DNA of 29,599 nucleotides. Origin: an uncultured Oscillospiraceae bacterium. GTDB lineage: Bacteria; Bacillota; Clostridia; Oscillospirales; Oscillospiraceae. Under the pieces are notes generated by a model. The model did no database searches. It had not been told where the DNA came from and was given only the letters and a program-made list of their open reading frames with translations. The stretch's first letter is position 1, and every line of letters starts with the position of its first letter. Made by a program: the position numbers and the translations under genes. Shown here piece by piece: positions 1 through 8,306 of the stretch. The stretch spans positions 1 to 29,599 of the forward strand of contig CAJUPU010000037.1 of the NCBI GenBank assembly GCA_910588495.1, in the 5' to 3' direction.

Positions 1-57
1 CTATGCAGATACACTTAAAATTCTTCTGCAAATCTTATTATACGAGGAGTTTTCACA

Positions 58-1113
58 ATGCGAAAGACGATCTTGGTGCTGTTCGGCGGCTGTTCCAGCG
101 AACACGGCGTTTCCCTCCAGTCCGCCCAGGCGGTGCTGGAGCACCTGGACCGGGACAGATACCAGCCCCTGATGGCGGGCATCACCAAGACCGGCCAGTG
201 GCTGTGCTACCGGGGCCCGGTGTCCGCCATCGGGGACGGGAGCTGGGAGCGGGACCGGGCCGTCCTCACCCCCTGCGCCCTGGCCCCGGACCGGGACCGG
301 CACCAGCTGCTCCTGCTGGGGGAGCGGATCGGCCGGATCTCCTTTGACGCGGCCTTCCCCATCCTCCACGGCAAAAACGGGGAGGACGGCACCGTACAGG
401 GCCTTTTGGAGCTGGCGGGGGTCCCCGTCGTCGGCTGCGGCACCCTGTCCAGCGCCCTGTGCATGGACAAGCACCGGGCCCACCTGCTGGCCCGTCTGGC
501 CGGGGTGGACGTGCCCAGGGGGGCGGTCTTTGACCAGGGCGCTTCCCCGCAGGCGCTGGAGGCGGCGGGGCTGGGGCTGGGCTATCCCCTGTTCGTCAAG
601 CCGGTGCGGGCGGGGTCCTCCTTCGGCATCACCCGGATCGCCCGTCCTGAGCAGCTGGCCGCCGCCGCCCAGGCGGCGTTCTTCCACGACCGGGAGATCC
701 TCCTGGAGGAGGCCGTCCCCGGCTTCGAGGTGGGCTGCGCCGTCATGGGCAGCCCGGACGAGGGGGAGCTGACGGCGGGTCTGGTGGACGAGATCCAGCT
801 GTCCGGCGGCTTCTTCGACTTTGAGGAGAAATATACCCTCAAGACCTCCGCCATCCACTGTCCCGCCCGGATCGCCCCTGAGAAAGCGGCGGAGGTACAA
901 GAGGCGGCGAAACGGGTGTACCGGGCGCTGGACTGCCGGGTGTTCGCCCGGGTGGACTTCTTCCTCACCCCGGAGGGACGGGTGGTGTTCAACGAGGCGA
1001 ACACCATTCCCGGCTTCACCGCCCACAGCCGCTACCCCGCCATGATGAAGGGCATCGGCCTGGACTTCCCCGCCCTGCTGGACAGGCTGGTGGAGCTGGG
1101 GGCGGGGGCATGA
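58..1113 (+). CDS. vanG-like: VanG-like D-alanine--D-serine ligase (Ddl family)
   Basis: ATP-grasp ligase that joins D-Ala to a second D-amino acid (D-Ser in the VanG group) in the cytoplasm for the peptidoglycan precursor. At 351 aa it has the family's normal length. Visible marks are the N-terminal FGG (9-11), HGKNGEDG (104-111), the GCGTLSSALCMDK stretch ending near 138, EKYTLKTS in the omega-loop region, and the C-terminal NEANTIPGFT with Mg-binding N312/E313/N315. From memory the sequence follows VanG closely across these blocks, and closer than it follows housekeeping Ddl. ATG 58 is preceded by GAGGAG (44-49) at 8 nt. The stop overlaps the next start (ATGA), so the ligase and the racemase are translationally coupled. 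D-Ser specificity is inferred from the VanG-like sequence and the racemase partner. A D-Ala-D-Ala ligase remains possible. Confidence 0.82.
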   Translation: MRKTILVLFGGCSSEHGVSLQSAQAVLEHLDRDRYQPLMAGITKTGQWLCYRGPVSAIGDGSWERDRAVLTPCALAPDRDRHQLLLLGERIGRISFDAAFPILHGKNGEDGTVQGLLELAGVPVVGCGTLSSALCMDKHRAHLLARLAGVDVPRGAVFDQGASPQALEAAGLGLGYPLFVKPVRAGSSFGITRIARPEQLAAAAQAAFFHDREILLEEAVPGFEVGCAVMGSPDEGELTAGLVDEIQLSGGFFDFEEKYTLKTSAIHCPARIAPEKAAEVQEAAKRVYRALDCRVFARVDFFLTPEGRVVFNEANTIPGFTAHSRYPAMMKGIGLDFPALLDRLVELGAGA

Positions 1114-3185
1114 GGGCCCAGGCCCTGCGGCCCGCCCTGGACCGGTTCCGCCTGGCGGCGGCGGTGCTGGTGATGTGCATCCACACAGGCCCGCTGTCCG
1201 GCCTCAGCCCCGGCTGGGACTTCTGGCTCACCCGGGTGCTGGCCCGGACGGCGGTGCCCTTCTTCCTCATGGTGACCGGGCATTTCCTGGCCCAAAGCGG
1301 CTGGAAGAACACCGAACGCTTTCTGAAAAAGACCGCCTTCACCTATCTGGCGGCGGTGGCGCTCTACCTGCCCCTGAATCTGTACAACGGCGGCTATGGG
1401 CCGCTGGAATGGGCGAAAAAGCTGCTGGCAGACGGCACGTTATACCACCTGTGGTATTTCCCGGCGGTGCTTTTGGGCGTGGTCATCGCCCGGGGGCTGT
1501 CCCGGCTGGGCGCGCCCGCCGCCTTTGCCATCGCCGGGGGCCTCTACCTGATCGGCCTGGGCGGAGACAGCTATTGGGGACTGGTTTCCAAGCTGCCGGG
1601 GCCCGCGGCCTTCTACGAGGCGGCGTTCACCCTGTCCAGCTATACCCGGAACGGCCTGTTCTTTGCCCCGCTGTTCCTCCTGCTGGGCGCGGCGGGCCAT
1701 CGGTGGAGCAAACGGGCCTCTTTGGCGGGGGCGGCGCTGTCCCTGGCGGCCATGACCGGGGAGGGCTTCCTCCTGCGCGGCTTAGGGTGGCAGCGCCACG
1801 ACAGCATGTACCTGACCCTGCCGCTGTGCATGGCGTTCCTGTTTTCACTTCTGCTGGGCCTCAACGGCGGTGAGGACCGGCGCGCCCGCCGCCTGTCCCT
1901 GTGGGTCTACCTGCTCCATCCGTGGATGATCGTGCTGGTGCGGGGCGGGGCCAAGGTGGTGAAGCAGAGCGAATTGCTGGTGGACCACAGCCTGGGGCAC
2001 TTTTCCGCCGTCCTGGTCCTCACTTTCGCCGCCGCCCTGGCGCTGGACGCCCTGCGGCCCCTCCGGCCCGCCCCCACCGCCCGGGCCTGGAAGGAGATCG
2101 ACCTGGACGCCCTCCGGCACAACGCAAAGGTCTTACAGGCCCGGCTGGACCCCGGCTGCGAACTGATGGCGGTGGTGAAGGCGGACGGCTACGGCCACGG
2201 CGCGGTCCGTGTGGCCCGGTGTCTGCAAAAAAGCGGGATCCGCGCCTTCGCCGTGGCCTGCGCGGCGGAGGGGATCGCCCTGCGGCGGGCGGGAGTGCGG
2301 GGGCTCATCCTGATCCTGGGCTACACCCCGCCGGAGGAGATCCCCCTGCTGCGCCGGTGGCGGCTCACCCAGGCGGTGGCGGACGAGGCCCATGGGGCGG
2401 CGCTGGACGCCGCGGGCAGACCGATCCGCGTCCACCTGGCCATCGACACTGGGATGCGCCGCCTGGGCGTCCCGGCGGAGGACACCGCCGCCCTGGCCCG
2501 GCTGTACGGGATGAAAAACCTGAAGACCGGCGGGGTGTTCTCCCACCTGTGCGTGTCCGACGAGCCGGGCCAGTCCGCGAAGGAGCACACCCAGGGCCAG
2601 CTCACCCGGTTTTACCGCGCGGTGGACTGGCTGCGGGACCAGGGATATGACCCCGGAGACGTCCACATCCAGGCCAGCGGCGGCATCCTGCACCTGCCGC
2701 CCCAGCCCTGCGCCTACGCCCGGGCGGGCATCGCCCTCTACGGCGTGGGCAGCGGCGGCGCGGCGGACGCTGTGGAGGCGGGCCTGCGGCCCGTGCTTTC
2801 CCTGCGGGCCAGGGTGGCCTGTGTGCGGCGGCTGCGCCCCGGGGAAGCGGCGGGCTACGGCCTGGCCTTCCGGGCGGAGCGGGACACTCTGCTGGCGGTG
2901 CTGTCCATCGGCTACGCCGACGGCCTGCCCCGGGCGCTGGCTCAGAATGGCGGGCGGGTGCTGCTCCATGGGCGGTCCTGCCCCATGGCGGGCCGGATGT
3001 GCATGGATCAGCTGCTGGTGGATGTCACCGGTGCGCCCGGCGTCCGCGCCGGGGATACCGCCACCCTCATCGGACAGGACGGCGCGCTGACGATCCGGGC
3101 GGAGGAGGCGGCGCGCCGGTGCGGCACCATCACCAACGAGCTGCTGTCCCGGCTGGGGGGCCGGCTCGGGCAGACGATCGGCTGA
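1110..3185 (+). CDS. vanT-like: VanT-like membrane serine racemase (acyltransferase-3-like membrane domain fused to alanine racemase domain)
   Basis: This 691-aa fusion has the architecture and size of VanT. Residues about 1-325 form a polytopic acyltransferase-3-like membrane domain. Residues about 334-691 are a PLP fold-III racemase domain in the cytoplasm. The PLP lysine is K357 in AVVKADGYGHG. The GYGLAF block carries the catalytic tyrosine, and GRMCMDQLLVDV is the conserved block near the active site. In the last block, TITNELLSRLGGRL, N676 stands where alanine racemases have the tyrosine equivalent to Tyr354. Asn at this place is what is described for VanT serine racemases. The likely role is to take up or handle L-Ser and supply D-Ser to the ligase encoded just upstream, whose stop codon overlaps this start by 4 nt. 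Serine preference is inferred; alanine racemase activity could coexist. Confidence 0.82.
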   Translation: MRAQALRPALDRFRLAAAVLVMCIHTGPLSGLSPGWDFWLTRVLARTAVPFFLMVTGHFLAQSGWKNTERFLKKTAFTYLAAVALYLPLNLYNGGYGPLEWAKKLLADGTLYHLWYFPAVLLGVVIARGLSRLGAPAAFAIAGGLYLIGLGGDSYWGLVSKLPGPAAFYEAAFTLSSYTRNGLFFAPLFLLLGAAGHRWSKRASLAGAALSLAAMTGEGFLLRGLGWQRHDSMYLTLPLCMAFLFSLLLGLNGGEDRRARRLSLWVYLLHPWMIVLVRGGAKVVKQSELLVDHSLGHFSAVLVLTFAAALALDALRPLRPAPTARAWKEIDLDALRHNAKVLQARLDPGCELMAVVKADGYGHGAVRVARCLQKSGIRAFAVACAAEGIALRRAGVRGLILILGYTPPEEIPLLRRWRLTQAVADEAHGAALDAAGRPIRVHLAIDTGMRRLGVPAEDTAALARLYGMKNLKTGGVFSHLCVSDEPGQSAKEHTQGQLTRFYRAVDWLRDQGYDPGDVHIQASGGILHLPPQPCAYARAGIALYGVGSGGAADAVEAGLRPVLSLRARVACVRRLRPGEAAGYGLAFRAERDTLLAVLSIGYADGLPRALAQNGGRVLLHGRSCPMAGRMCMDQLLVDVTGAPGVRAGDTATLIGQDGALTIRAEEAARRCGTITNELLSRLGGRLGQTIG

Positions 3186-3282
3186 CCACGGCCCGTGGCC
3201 CAAAGGCCGCCGGTCCAGATCCGACCCTGGGATACGGCCCGATCCCGGGCCCGCTCCATCCGCCCCGATCCATAAAATCATG

Positions 3283-3311
3283 TTTACAGGCGGCGGAGAT
3301 CGTGGTATCAT
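3283..3311 (+). promoter_or_regulatory. Probable sigma-A promoter for the CofE-family gene
   Basis: TTTACA (3283-3288), 17-bp spacer, TATCAT (3306-3311), about 60 nt before the start codon at 3370. It separates this gene from the ligase-racemase operon. Sequence match only. Confidence 0.55.
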
Positions 3312-3369
3312 ACGAAAGCGATCGGAGCTTTTCCCGCGCAAACGATATGAAAACAAGGAGTGTTCCTTT

Positions 3370-4563
3370 ATGAGCCGTATGGTCGGTACCGTATCCCGTG
3401 GCATCCGCACCCCCATCATCCGCAGTGGGGACGATCTGGTGGAGATCGTGACCGCATCCCTGCTGGAGGCCGCCGCCGAAGACGGCTTTTCCCTGCGCGA
3501 CCGGGACATCGTGGCCATGACCGAGGCCATCGTGGCCCGCGCCCAGGGCAACTATGCCGCTGTGGACCACATCGCCGCCGATGTCCGGGCCAAGCTGGGC
3601 GGGGAGACGGTGGGCGTGATCTTCCCGATCCTCAGCCGCAACCGCTTTGCCATCTGCCTGCGGGGCATCGCCAAGGGGGCCAAAAAGATCGTCCTCATGC
3701 TCAGTTACCCCTCCGACGAGGTGGGCAACCACCTCATCAGCATGGACGCCGTGGACGAGAAGGGGGTGGACCCCTACAAGGACGTGCTCACCCTGGCGCG
3801 GTACCGGGAGCTGTTCGGCTATGAGAAGCACCCCTTCACCGGCGTGGACTATGTGGCCTACTACCAGGAGCTGATCCAGGAGTGCGGGGCCGAGGTGGAG
3901 ATCGTGTTCGCCAACGATCCCCGGGCCATCCTGCCCTACGCCAAGAACGTGCTGTGCTGCGACATCCACACCAGGGCGCGCACCAAGCGGCGGCTGCTGG
4001 CCGCCGGGACCGAAAAGGTCTTTGGCCTGGACGAGATCCTCAACGCCCCCGTCAACGGCAGCGGCTATAACGAGCGCTATGGCCTGCTGGGCTCCAACAA
4101 GTCCACCGAGGAGCAGGTGAAGCTGTTCCCCCGGGACTGCCAGGAGCTGGTGGAGACCATCCAAAAGCGGCTGCTGAAAAAGACCGGCAAGCATGTGGAG
4201 GTCATGGTCTACGGCGACGGCGCCTTCAAAGACCCGGTGGGCAAGATCTGGGAGCTGGCCGACCCGGTGGTCTCCCCCGCCTACACCTCCGGCCTGGCGG
4301 GCACGCCCAACGAGCTGAAGCTGAAATACCTGGCCGACAACGATTTCGCCCACCTGTCCGGCGAGGAGCTGCGGGAGGCCATCAAGGACCGCATCCACAA
4401 GAAGGACGGGAATCTGGTGGGCCAGATGGTGTCCGAGGGCACCACCCCCCGCCGCCTCACCGACCTGATCGGCTCCCTGTGCGACCTGACCTCCGGCTCC
4501 GGCGACAAGGGCACCCCGGTGGTCTTTATCCAGGGGTATTTCGACAACTACACCACAGAATAA
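3370..4563 (+). CDS. Coenzyme F420-0:L-glutamate ligase (CofE)-family protein
   Basis: A 397-aa protein of the F420 gamma-glutamyl ligase fold (CofE/FbiB N-terminal family). Family members add L-glutamate through a gamma link to a phosphorylated or carboxylated acceptor using GTP. The sequence shows the N-terminal block ending RDRDIVAMTEAIVARAQGNY, the central YGDGAFKDPVGKIWELADPVV block, and a C-terminal GTTPRRLTDLIGSLCDLTSGSGDKGTPVV region. It is longer than archaeal CofE (about 250 aa). An upstream in-frame ATG exists at 3280, but ATG 3370 is chosen because AAGGAG lies 9 nt before it and the 3280 start overlaps the promoter. No other F420 gene is near, and Clostridia of this type are not known to make F420, so the acceptor is unknown. 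Confidence 0.72.
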   Translation: MSRMVGTVSRGIRTPIIRSGDDLVEIVTASLLEAAAEDGFSLRDRDIVAMTEAIVARAQGNYAAVDHIAADVRAKLGGETVGVIFPILSRNRFAICLRGIAKGAKKIVLMLSYPSDEVGNHLISMDAVDEKGVDPYKDVLTLARYRELFGYEKHPFTGVDYVAYYQELIQECGAEVEIVFANDPRAILPYAKNVLCCDIHTRARTKRRLLAAGTEKVFGLDEILNAPVNGSGYNERYGLLGSNKSTEEQVKLFPRDCQELVETIQKRLLKKTGKHVEVMVYGDGAFKDPVGKIWELADPVVSPAYTSGLAGTPNELKLKYLADNDFAHLSGEELREAIKDRIHKKDGNLVGQMVSEGTTPRRLTDLIGSLCDLTSGSGDKGTPVVFIQGYFDNYTTE

Positions 4564-4600
4564 GAAACGCCGCCGGGCTTCCCAGCGGCGCGAGGAACCA

Positions 4601-4634
4601 GGGCCCTTGCCGGGCGATGCGCCGGCAAGGGCCC
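4601..4634. terminator. Perfect 13-bp inverted repeat between convergent genes
   Basis: GGGCCCTTGCCGG (4601-4613) and its exact complement (4622-4634) flank an 8-nt loop. It lies between the 3' ends of the CofE-family gene and the hxlR-type gene, so it could stop transcription from both sides. No U-run follows on either strand, so it is not a canonical intrinsic terminator. A smaller hairpin (CGCCGC 4568-4573 / GCGGCG 4585-4590) precedes it. Confidence 0.4.
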
Positions 4635-4744
4635 GATCGCTGGCGGACGCCGGCGCCGTCACGGCGGGCAGTCCCGCCAAAAACGCGGCGGCCGGCCGCT
4701 AAGGCCCTTGGGGCGCGGGTCCGGCGGGGAAAGAGTGCGCCGGG

Positions 4745-5068
4745 TCAGCCGTTTCCGGCCTGATACGCCGCGCCCCAATCCCGCATCGCGTCCAAGACCG
4801 GCTTCAGGCTGTGGCCCAGCCGCGTCAAGGTGTACTCCACCCGGGGCGGCACCTCCGGAAAGACCGTCCGCGTCAGCAGCCCATCGGCCTCCATCTGCCG
4901 CAGCTGGGCGGTCAGCACCTTTTGGCTCACGCCGCCGATGGACCGCTTCAGCTCCCCGAACCGCTTCGTCCCCGACAGCAGGTCGCGGATGATGAGCACC
5001 TTCCACTTGTCCCCGATCAGCGTCAGCGTGGTCTCCACCGGGCAGGCGGGCAGCGTCTTTGCCTCCAT
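4745..5068 (-). CDS. HxlR-family winged-helix transcriptional regulator
   Basis: A 107-aa MarR-like protein with the HxlR pattern CPVETTLTLIGDKWKVLIIRDL at the N-terminus, then an RFGELKRSIGGVSQKVLTAQLRQ recognition helix and a VEYTLTRLG wing. C9, just before PV, matches the conserved cysteine that senses electrophiles or oxidants in Bacillus YodB/HypR-type members, so a redox or thiol-stress switch is plausible. The start is supported by GGAGG 8 nt upstream (5077-5081). The gene is divergent from the MBL-fold-like gene at 5323, the usual arrangement when an HxlR regulator controls its neighbour and itself. The effector is unknown. Confidence 0.85.
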   Translation of the reverse strand: MEAKTLPACPVETTLTLIGDKWKVLIIRDLLSGTKRFGELKRSIGGVSQKVLTAQLRQMEADGLLTRTVFPEVPPRVEYTLTRLGHSLKPVLDAMRDWGAAYQAGNG

Positions 5069-5110
5069 CCCCCCATCCTCCTGTCTGTTCCCAAGGTACC
5101 GTGCCCCCTT

Positions 5111-5140
5111 ATCTTACCGTATCTTCCCCGCCGGGGTCAA
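5111..5140 (-). promoter_or_regulatory. Probable promoter of the HxlR-type gene
   Basis: Read on the minus strand: TTGACC (5140-5135), 18-bp spacer, TAAGAT (5116-5111). A TACCGT hexamer occurs at 5097-5102 and 5115-5120, 18 bp apart and overlapping the -10, so it is a candidate autoregulatory operator. Confidence 0.45.
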
Positions 5141-5234
5141 GGAGGAAAGAGCGTGTCCTCCGGCAAGGAGCCGGGATCCCTTGAGCGCGCGCGATCGTTA
5201 CCTCCAGGTGCCTATGCCACAATATTGTGCCTGC

Positions 5235-5263
5235 TTTTCAAGTGCTTTTTTGCGTTGTATGAT
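5235..5263 (+). promoter_or_regulatory. Possible promoter of the MBL-fold-like gene
   Basis: TTTTCA (5235-5240), 17-bp spacer, TATGAT (5258-5263), about 60 nt before the start at 5323, in the divergent spacer shared with the HxlR-type gene. Confidence 0.4.
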
Positions 5264-5322
5264 GGGATCGCGGGGATGAAACACGGTCCCGCCGCAAAAA
5301 CACACCCATGGAGGTACACAAG

Positions 5323-6114
5323 ATGAACAAGACAGACTACACCACCGTCCGGCTGGACCAGGGCGAGATGCACATCTACGATTTCGGCGGGGTGAAGCTC
5401 CACGCCTATCAGACCGGCGACCCGCTGGCGGATGAGGTGTTCCTGCTGGAGAAGGAGGGGCGGTTCGTGGTCGTCGAATCCCCCTGCTTCACCGACAGCG
5501 TGGCCGCGCTGGGGCGGTATCTGGCGGGCCGGGAGGTGGCGGGCGTGCTGGTGGCCTATCACGGCGCCGGCGGCACCTTCCTGCCCGACGCCCCCAAATA
5601 CGCCAACGCCAACGCCGCGCAGTACGCCCGCCAGGGGGGCGGCAAGGCCCTGATCGACCAGTTCGCCGCCGCCTTTGGCAGCGCCTTCGACCCCACCGTC
5701 CACCCCATCACCCACACCCTCTCCGAGGGAGAGGCGGCGATCGGCGGCATCCGGTTCATCGTCCATCAGACGGCGGAGGCCTTCGATCTGGAGATCCCCG
5801 AGATCGACGCGGTCTACACCCATATGCTGGGCCACGACTGCCACTCCATCGTGGCCGGGCCCGGCCATGCCGACGCCATCATCGCCCAGCTGCGGGGCTA
5901 TATCCGCAACGGCTGCGGCCTGATCCTCACCTCCCACTACACGCCGGAGGATCTGAAGGACGCCCAGGCCAAGATCCGCTATCTGGAGCAGCTGAAGGCC
6001 ATCGCCGCCTCCTGCGCCGATGGGGCGTCCTTCAAGGCCGCGGTCCAAGCCCGGTATCCCGCCTACAGCGGGGAAAACTACCTGGACATGACGGCCGGAT
6101 ATTTCTTCGGCTGA
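5323..6114 (+). CDS. Metallo-beta-lactamase-fold-like protein lacking the HxHxDH motif
   Basis: A 263-aa soluble protein. The early part (GGVKLHAYQTG, then EVFLLEKEGRFVVVESPCF and VAGVLVAYHGAGG) follows the strand order of MBL-fold hydrolases. The place where HxHxDH metal ligands are expected reads VAYHGAGGTFLPD, so the canonical site is missing. Histidines cluster later (HMLGHDCHSIV, GPGHADAI, LTSHYTPE) and could bind metal differently. ATG 5323 is chosen over ATG 5308 because GGAGG (5310-5314) would then sit 8 nt upstream and cannot serve the earlier ATG. It is divergent from an HxlR-type regulator, which suggests induction by a small reactive compound. A strong terminator follows. Fold assignment is from overall pattern and the function is unknown. 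Confidence 0.55.
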   Translation: MNKTDYTTVRLDQGEMHIYDFGGVKLHAYQTGDPLADEVFLLEKEGRFVVVESPCFTDSVAALGRYLAGREVAGVLVAYHGAGGTFLPDAPKYANANAAQYARQGGGKALIDQFAAAFGSAFDPTVHPITHTLSEGEAAIGGIRFIVHQTAEAFDLEIPEIDAVYTHMLGHDCHSIVAGPGHADAIIAQLRGYIRNGCGLILTSHYTPEDLKDAQAKIRYLEQLKAIAASCADGASFKAAVQARYPAYSGENYLDMTAGYFFG

Positions 6115-6123
6115 TCCCACGCG

Positions 6124-6161
6124 GGACCTCCCCCGGCAGGGCCCGGGGGAGGTCCTTTTTT
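6124..6161 (+). terminator. Intrinsic terminator after the MBL-fold-like gene
   Basis: GGACCTCCCCCGG (6124-6136) pairs perfectly with 6143-6155 over a 6-nt loop and is followed by six T (6156-6161). Confidence 0.92.
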
Positions 6162-6235
6162 GAAATGAATGCCCGGCGGCCCTTGATGCCAAAATGATGG
6201 ACAGCGGGTGTATCATCGATCTGGGAGGTGTGCCC

Positions 6236-6892
6236 ATGAACAAGATCCTGATCGCGGAGGACGAGAGCGCCATCGCCAATCTCATCCGGACCGCCCTGGA
6301 CGGCCCGGACTACCGCTGCGGCGTGGCCGCCGACGGCCTGGCCGCCTGCGACCTGCTGGAAGCGGAGCCCTTCGACCTGGTGCTGCTGGACATCATGCTC
6401 CCCGGGGCGGACGGCTATGAGGTGCTGGACTACTGCCGGGCCCTGGAGGTCCCCGTCATCTTCCTCACCGCCAAGGGGACGGTGGAGGACCGGGTGAAGG
6501 GCCTGAGGCTGGGGGCGGAGGACTACATCACCAAGCCCTTCGAGCTGATGGAGCTGCTGGCCCGGGTGGAGACGGTGCTGCGCCGGTGCGGCAAGACGGG
6601 CCGGGTGCTGTCCCTGCCGCCGGACATCCAGATCGACACCGCCGGGCGCACGGTGCGCCGGGGCGGCGTCCCCGTGGCCCTCACCGCCAAGGAGTACGAG
6701 CTGCTGCTTCTCTTCGTCCAGAACAAGAACGTGGCCCTCTACCGGGACCGCATCTATGAAAAGGTGTGGGGCGAGTCGTACCTGGGGGACAGCCGCACGG
6801 TGGATCTGCACATACAGCGTATGCGGAAAAAGCTGGGGCTGGAGGGACGGCTGGTGGCGGTGTACAAGGTGGGCTATCGATTGGAGGTGTGA
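6236..6892 (+). CDS. OmpR/PhoB-family response regulator
   Basis: A 218-aa regulator with a receiver domain (about 1-115) and a C-terminal winged-helix DNA-binding domain (about 125-218, ending IQRMRKKLGLEGRLVAVYKVGYRLEV). The acidic pocket is E8/D9, the phospho-acceptor is D52 in VLLDIMLPGADG, the switch residue is T78, and K100 sits in YITKPF. ATG 6236 is chosen over the upstream in-frame ATG 6194 because GGGAGG (6223-6228) lies 7 nt before it and the receiver begins right there (MNKILIAEDE). One nucleotide separates its stop from the kinase start, so they form a two-component pair. The next operon-like genes include a VanY-type carboxypeptidase, so a cell-wall regulon is likely but not shown. 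A TATCAT lies at 6211-6216 without a well-placed -35. Confidence 0.93.
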   Translation: MNKILIAEDESAIANLIRTALDGPDYRCGVAADGLAACDLLEAEPFDLVLLDIMLPGADGYEVLDYCRALEVPVIFLTAKGTVEDRVKGLRLGAEDYITKPFELMELLARVETVLRRCGKTGRVLSLPPDIQIDTAGRTVRRGGVPVALTAKEYELLLLFVQNKNVALYRDRIYEKVWGESYLGDSRTVDLHIQRMRKKLGLEGRLVAVYKVGYRLEV

Positions 6893-6893
6893 G

Positions 6894-8306
6894 ATGAAGC
6901 TGTTTTGGAAGCTGTTCTGCTCCATGGTGTCCGTCACCCTCCTGGCCTGCGCCGTGGGCGGCTTCGTGCTGATCGACGGACAGTTCCGCGCCGCCCTGGA
7001 CCAGGAGGTCCAAGCGCTGTATGTGGAGAACGACATGCTGCGCTTCGTCCTGGCCCGGGAGCTGGAGGGCCGGAGCGTGTCCCGGCGGGAGGAGCTGTCC
7101 CGGCTGACGGGCAGTATGCTGCTGAGCTCGGGCGGGCGGACGGCGGCCTTCCGCCTCAGCGGAGGAGACGGCACGGTGCTGGGCGGCACCGGCCTGCCCT
7201 ATCTGGAGCGCGGCGCCCTCACCGGCGCCCTGGCGGAGGACCGGCGGGGCTGGCGCCTGGTCCGCGTGCCGGAGGGGGCCGCCCTTTTGCATGGGGCCAG
7301 CGCCCTGTCCCTGGGGGACGAGATCTTGTGGCTGGAGAACTGCCGGGACGTATCCGCCCTGTTTGTCCAGCGCGACGGCCAGTACCGCAGCTTCTCCCTG
7401 GTGATGCTGGCCCTCACCGCCGGGGTGGGCCTGCTGTCGCTGCTGGTGTCCCATGTCATCCTGCGGCCTCTGGAGCGGCTGTCCGCCGCCACCCGAAAAA
7501 TGGCCGAGGGAGAGCTCGCCCAGCGGGTGGCCGTCACCAGCGGGGACGAGCTGGGACAGCTGTCCGAGGACTTCAACGCCATGGCCGGGCGGCTGGAGGA
7601 GCAGGTGGCCCAGCTCACCGCCGCCGCCCGGCGGGAGCGGGACTTCACCGCCGCCTTCGCCCACGAGATCAAGACCCCGCTGACCTCCATCATCGGCTAC
7701 GCCGACCTGCTGCTGTCCCGGGAGAACACCCCGGACCAGGTCCGGGACAGCGCCGGGTACATCTTCCGGGAGGGGCGGCGGCTGGAGGCCCTGTCCGGCA
7801 AGCTGATGGAGCTGATCGTGCTGGACCGGCGGGACTTCCCCCTGCGCCCCGTGTCCCTGCGCGCTTTTCTGGAGCGGACCGGAAACGCCCTGCGCCCGGC
7901 GCTGGAGGGGGCGAGCCTCCGGTTCCGGGTGGACGCGGAGGAGACGCCGGTATTTCTGGAGCCGGACCTGATGGAAACGGTGTGTTTGAATCTGCTGGAC
8001 AACGCCCGGAAGGCCACGCCCCCCGGGGGGAGCGTCACCCTCGCCGGGCGGGGGACGGAGGACGGCGGGTGCGTCATCCAGGTGACGGACACCGGCAAGG
8101 GCATCCCGGAGGAGGAGCTGGGCCGGATCGCCGAGCCCTTTTACATGGTGGACAAGTCCCGCGCACGGGCCCAGGGGGGCGCGGGGCTGGGGCTGGCCCT
8201 GTGCAAGCGGATCGCGGAGCTCCACGGCGGCACGCTGAACGTCCACAGTGCGCCGGGGGCGGGGTCCACGGCGGAGGTCCGTCTGAAAGGGGGCGGGGAG
8301 GCATGA
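6894..8306 (+). CDS. Membrane sensor histidine kinase
   Basis: 470 aa. TM1 is near residues 8-27, an extracytoplasmic sensor region spans about 28-165, and TM2 is near 168-188. HAMP follows (LERLSAATRKMAEGEL onward). HisKA has H257 in FAHEIKTPLTSIIGYADLL. The ATPase domain shows the N-box NLLDNARKATPPGG, G1 TDTGKGIP, and G2 GGAGLGLALCKRIAELHGG. It should autophosphorylate and control the response regulator encoded immediately upstream. The stop overlaps the next start (ATGA). The roughly 140-residue sensor domain is not one I recognise, so the stimulus is unknown; the operon suggests cell-envelope stress. Confidence 0.93.
   Translation: MKLFWKLFCSMVSVTLLACAVGGFVLIDGQFRAALDQEVQALYVENDMLRFVLARELEGRSVSRREELSRLTGSMLLSSGGRTAAFRLSGGDGTVLGGTGLPYLERGALTGALAEDRRGWRLVRVPEGAALLHGASALSLGDEILWLENCRDVSALFVQRDGQYRSFSLVMLALTAGVGLLSLLVSHVILRPLERLSAATRKMAEGELAQRVAVTSGDELGQLSEDFNAMAGRLEEQVAQLTAAARRERDFTAAFAHEIKTPLTSIIGYADLLLSRENTPDQVRDSAGYIFREGRRLEALSGKLMELIVLDRRDFPLRPVSLRAFLERTGNALRPALEGASLRFRVDAEETPVFLEPDLMETVCLNLLDNARKATPPGGSVTLAGRGTEDGGCVIQVTDTGKGIPEEELGRIAEPFYMVDKSRARAQGGAGLGLALCKRIAELHGGTLNVHSAPGAGSTAEVRLKGGGEA

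Noticed and set aside
15..41. TTAAAA and TATTAT before the vanG-like gene as a promoter
   Set aside because: Spacer is only 15 bp and the transcript would begin within the RBS. The real promoter is probably outside the window.
3280..3369. Upstream ATG start for the CofE-family gene
   Set aside because: It overlaps the -35 box, has no RBS, and adds residues without family similarity.
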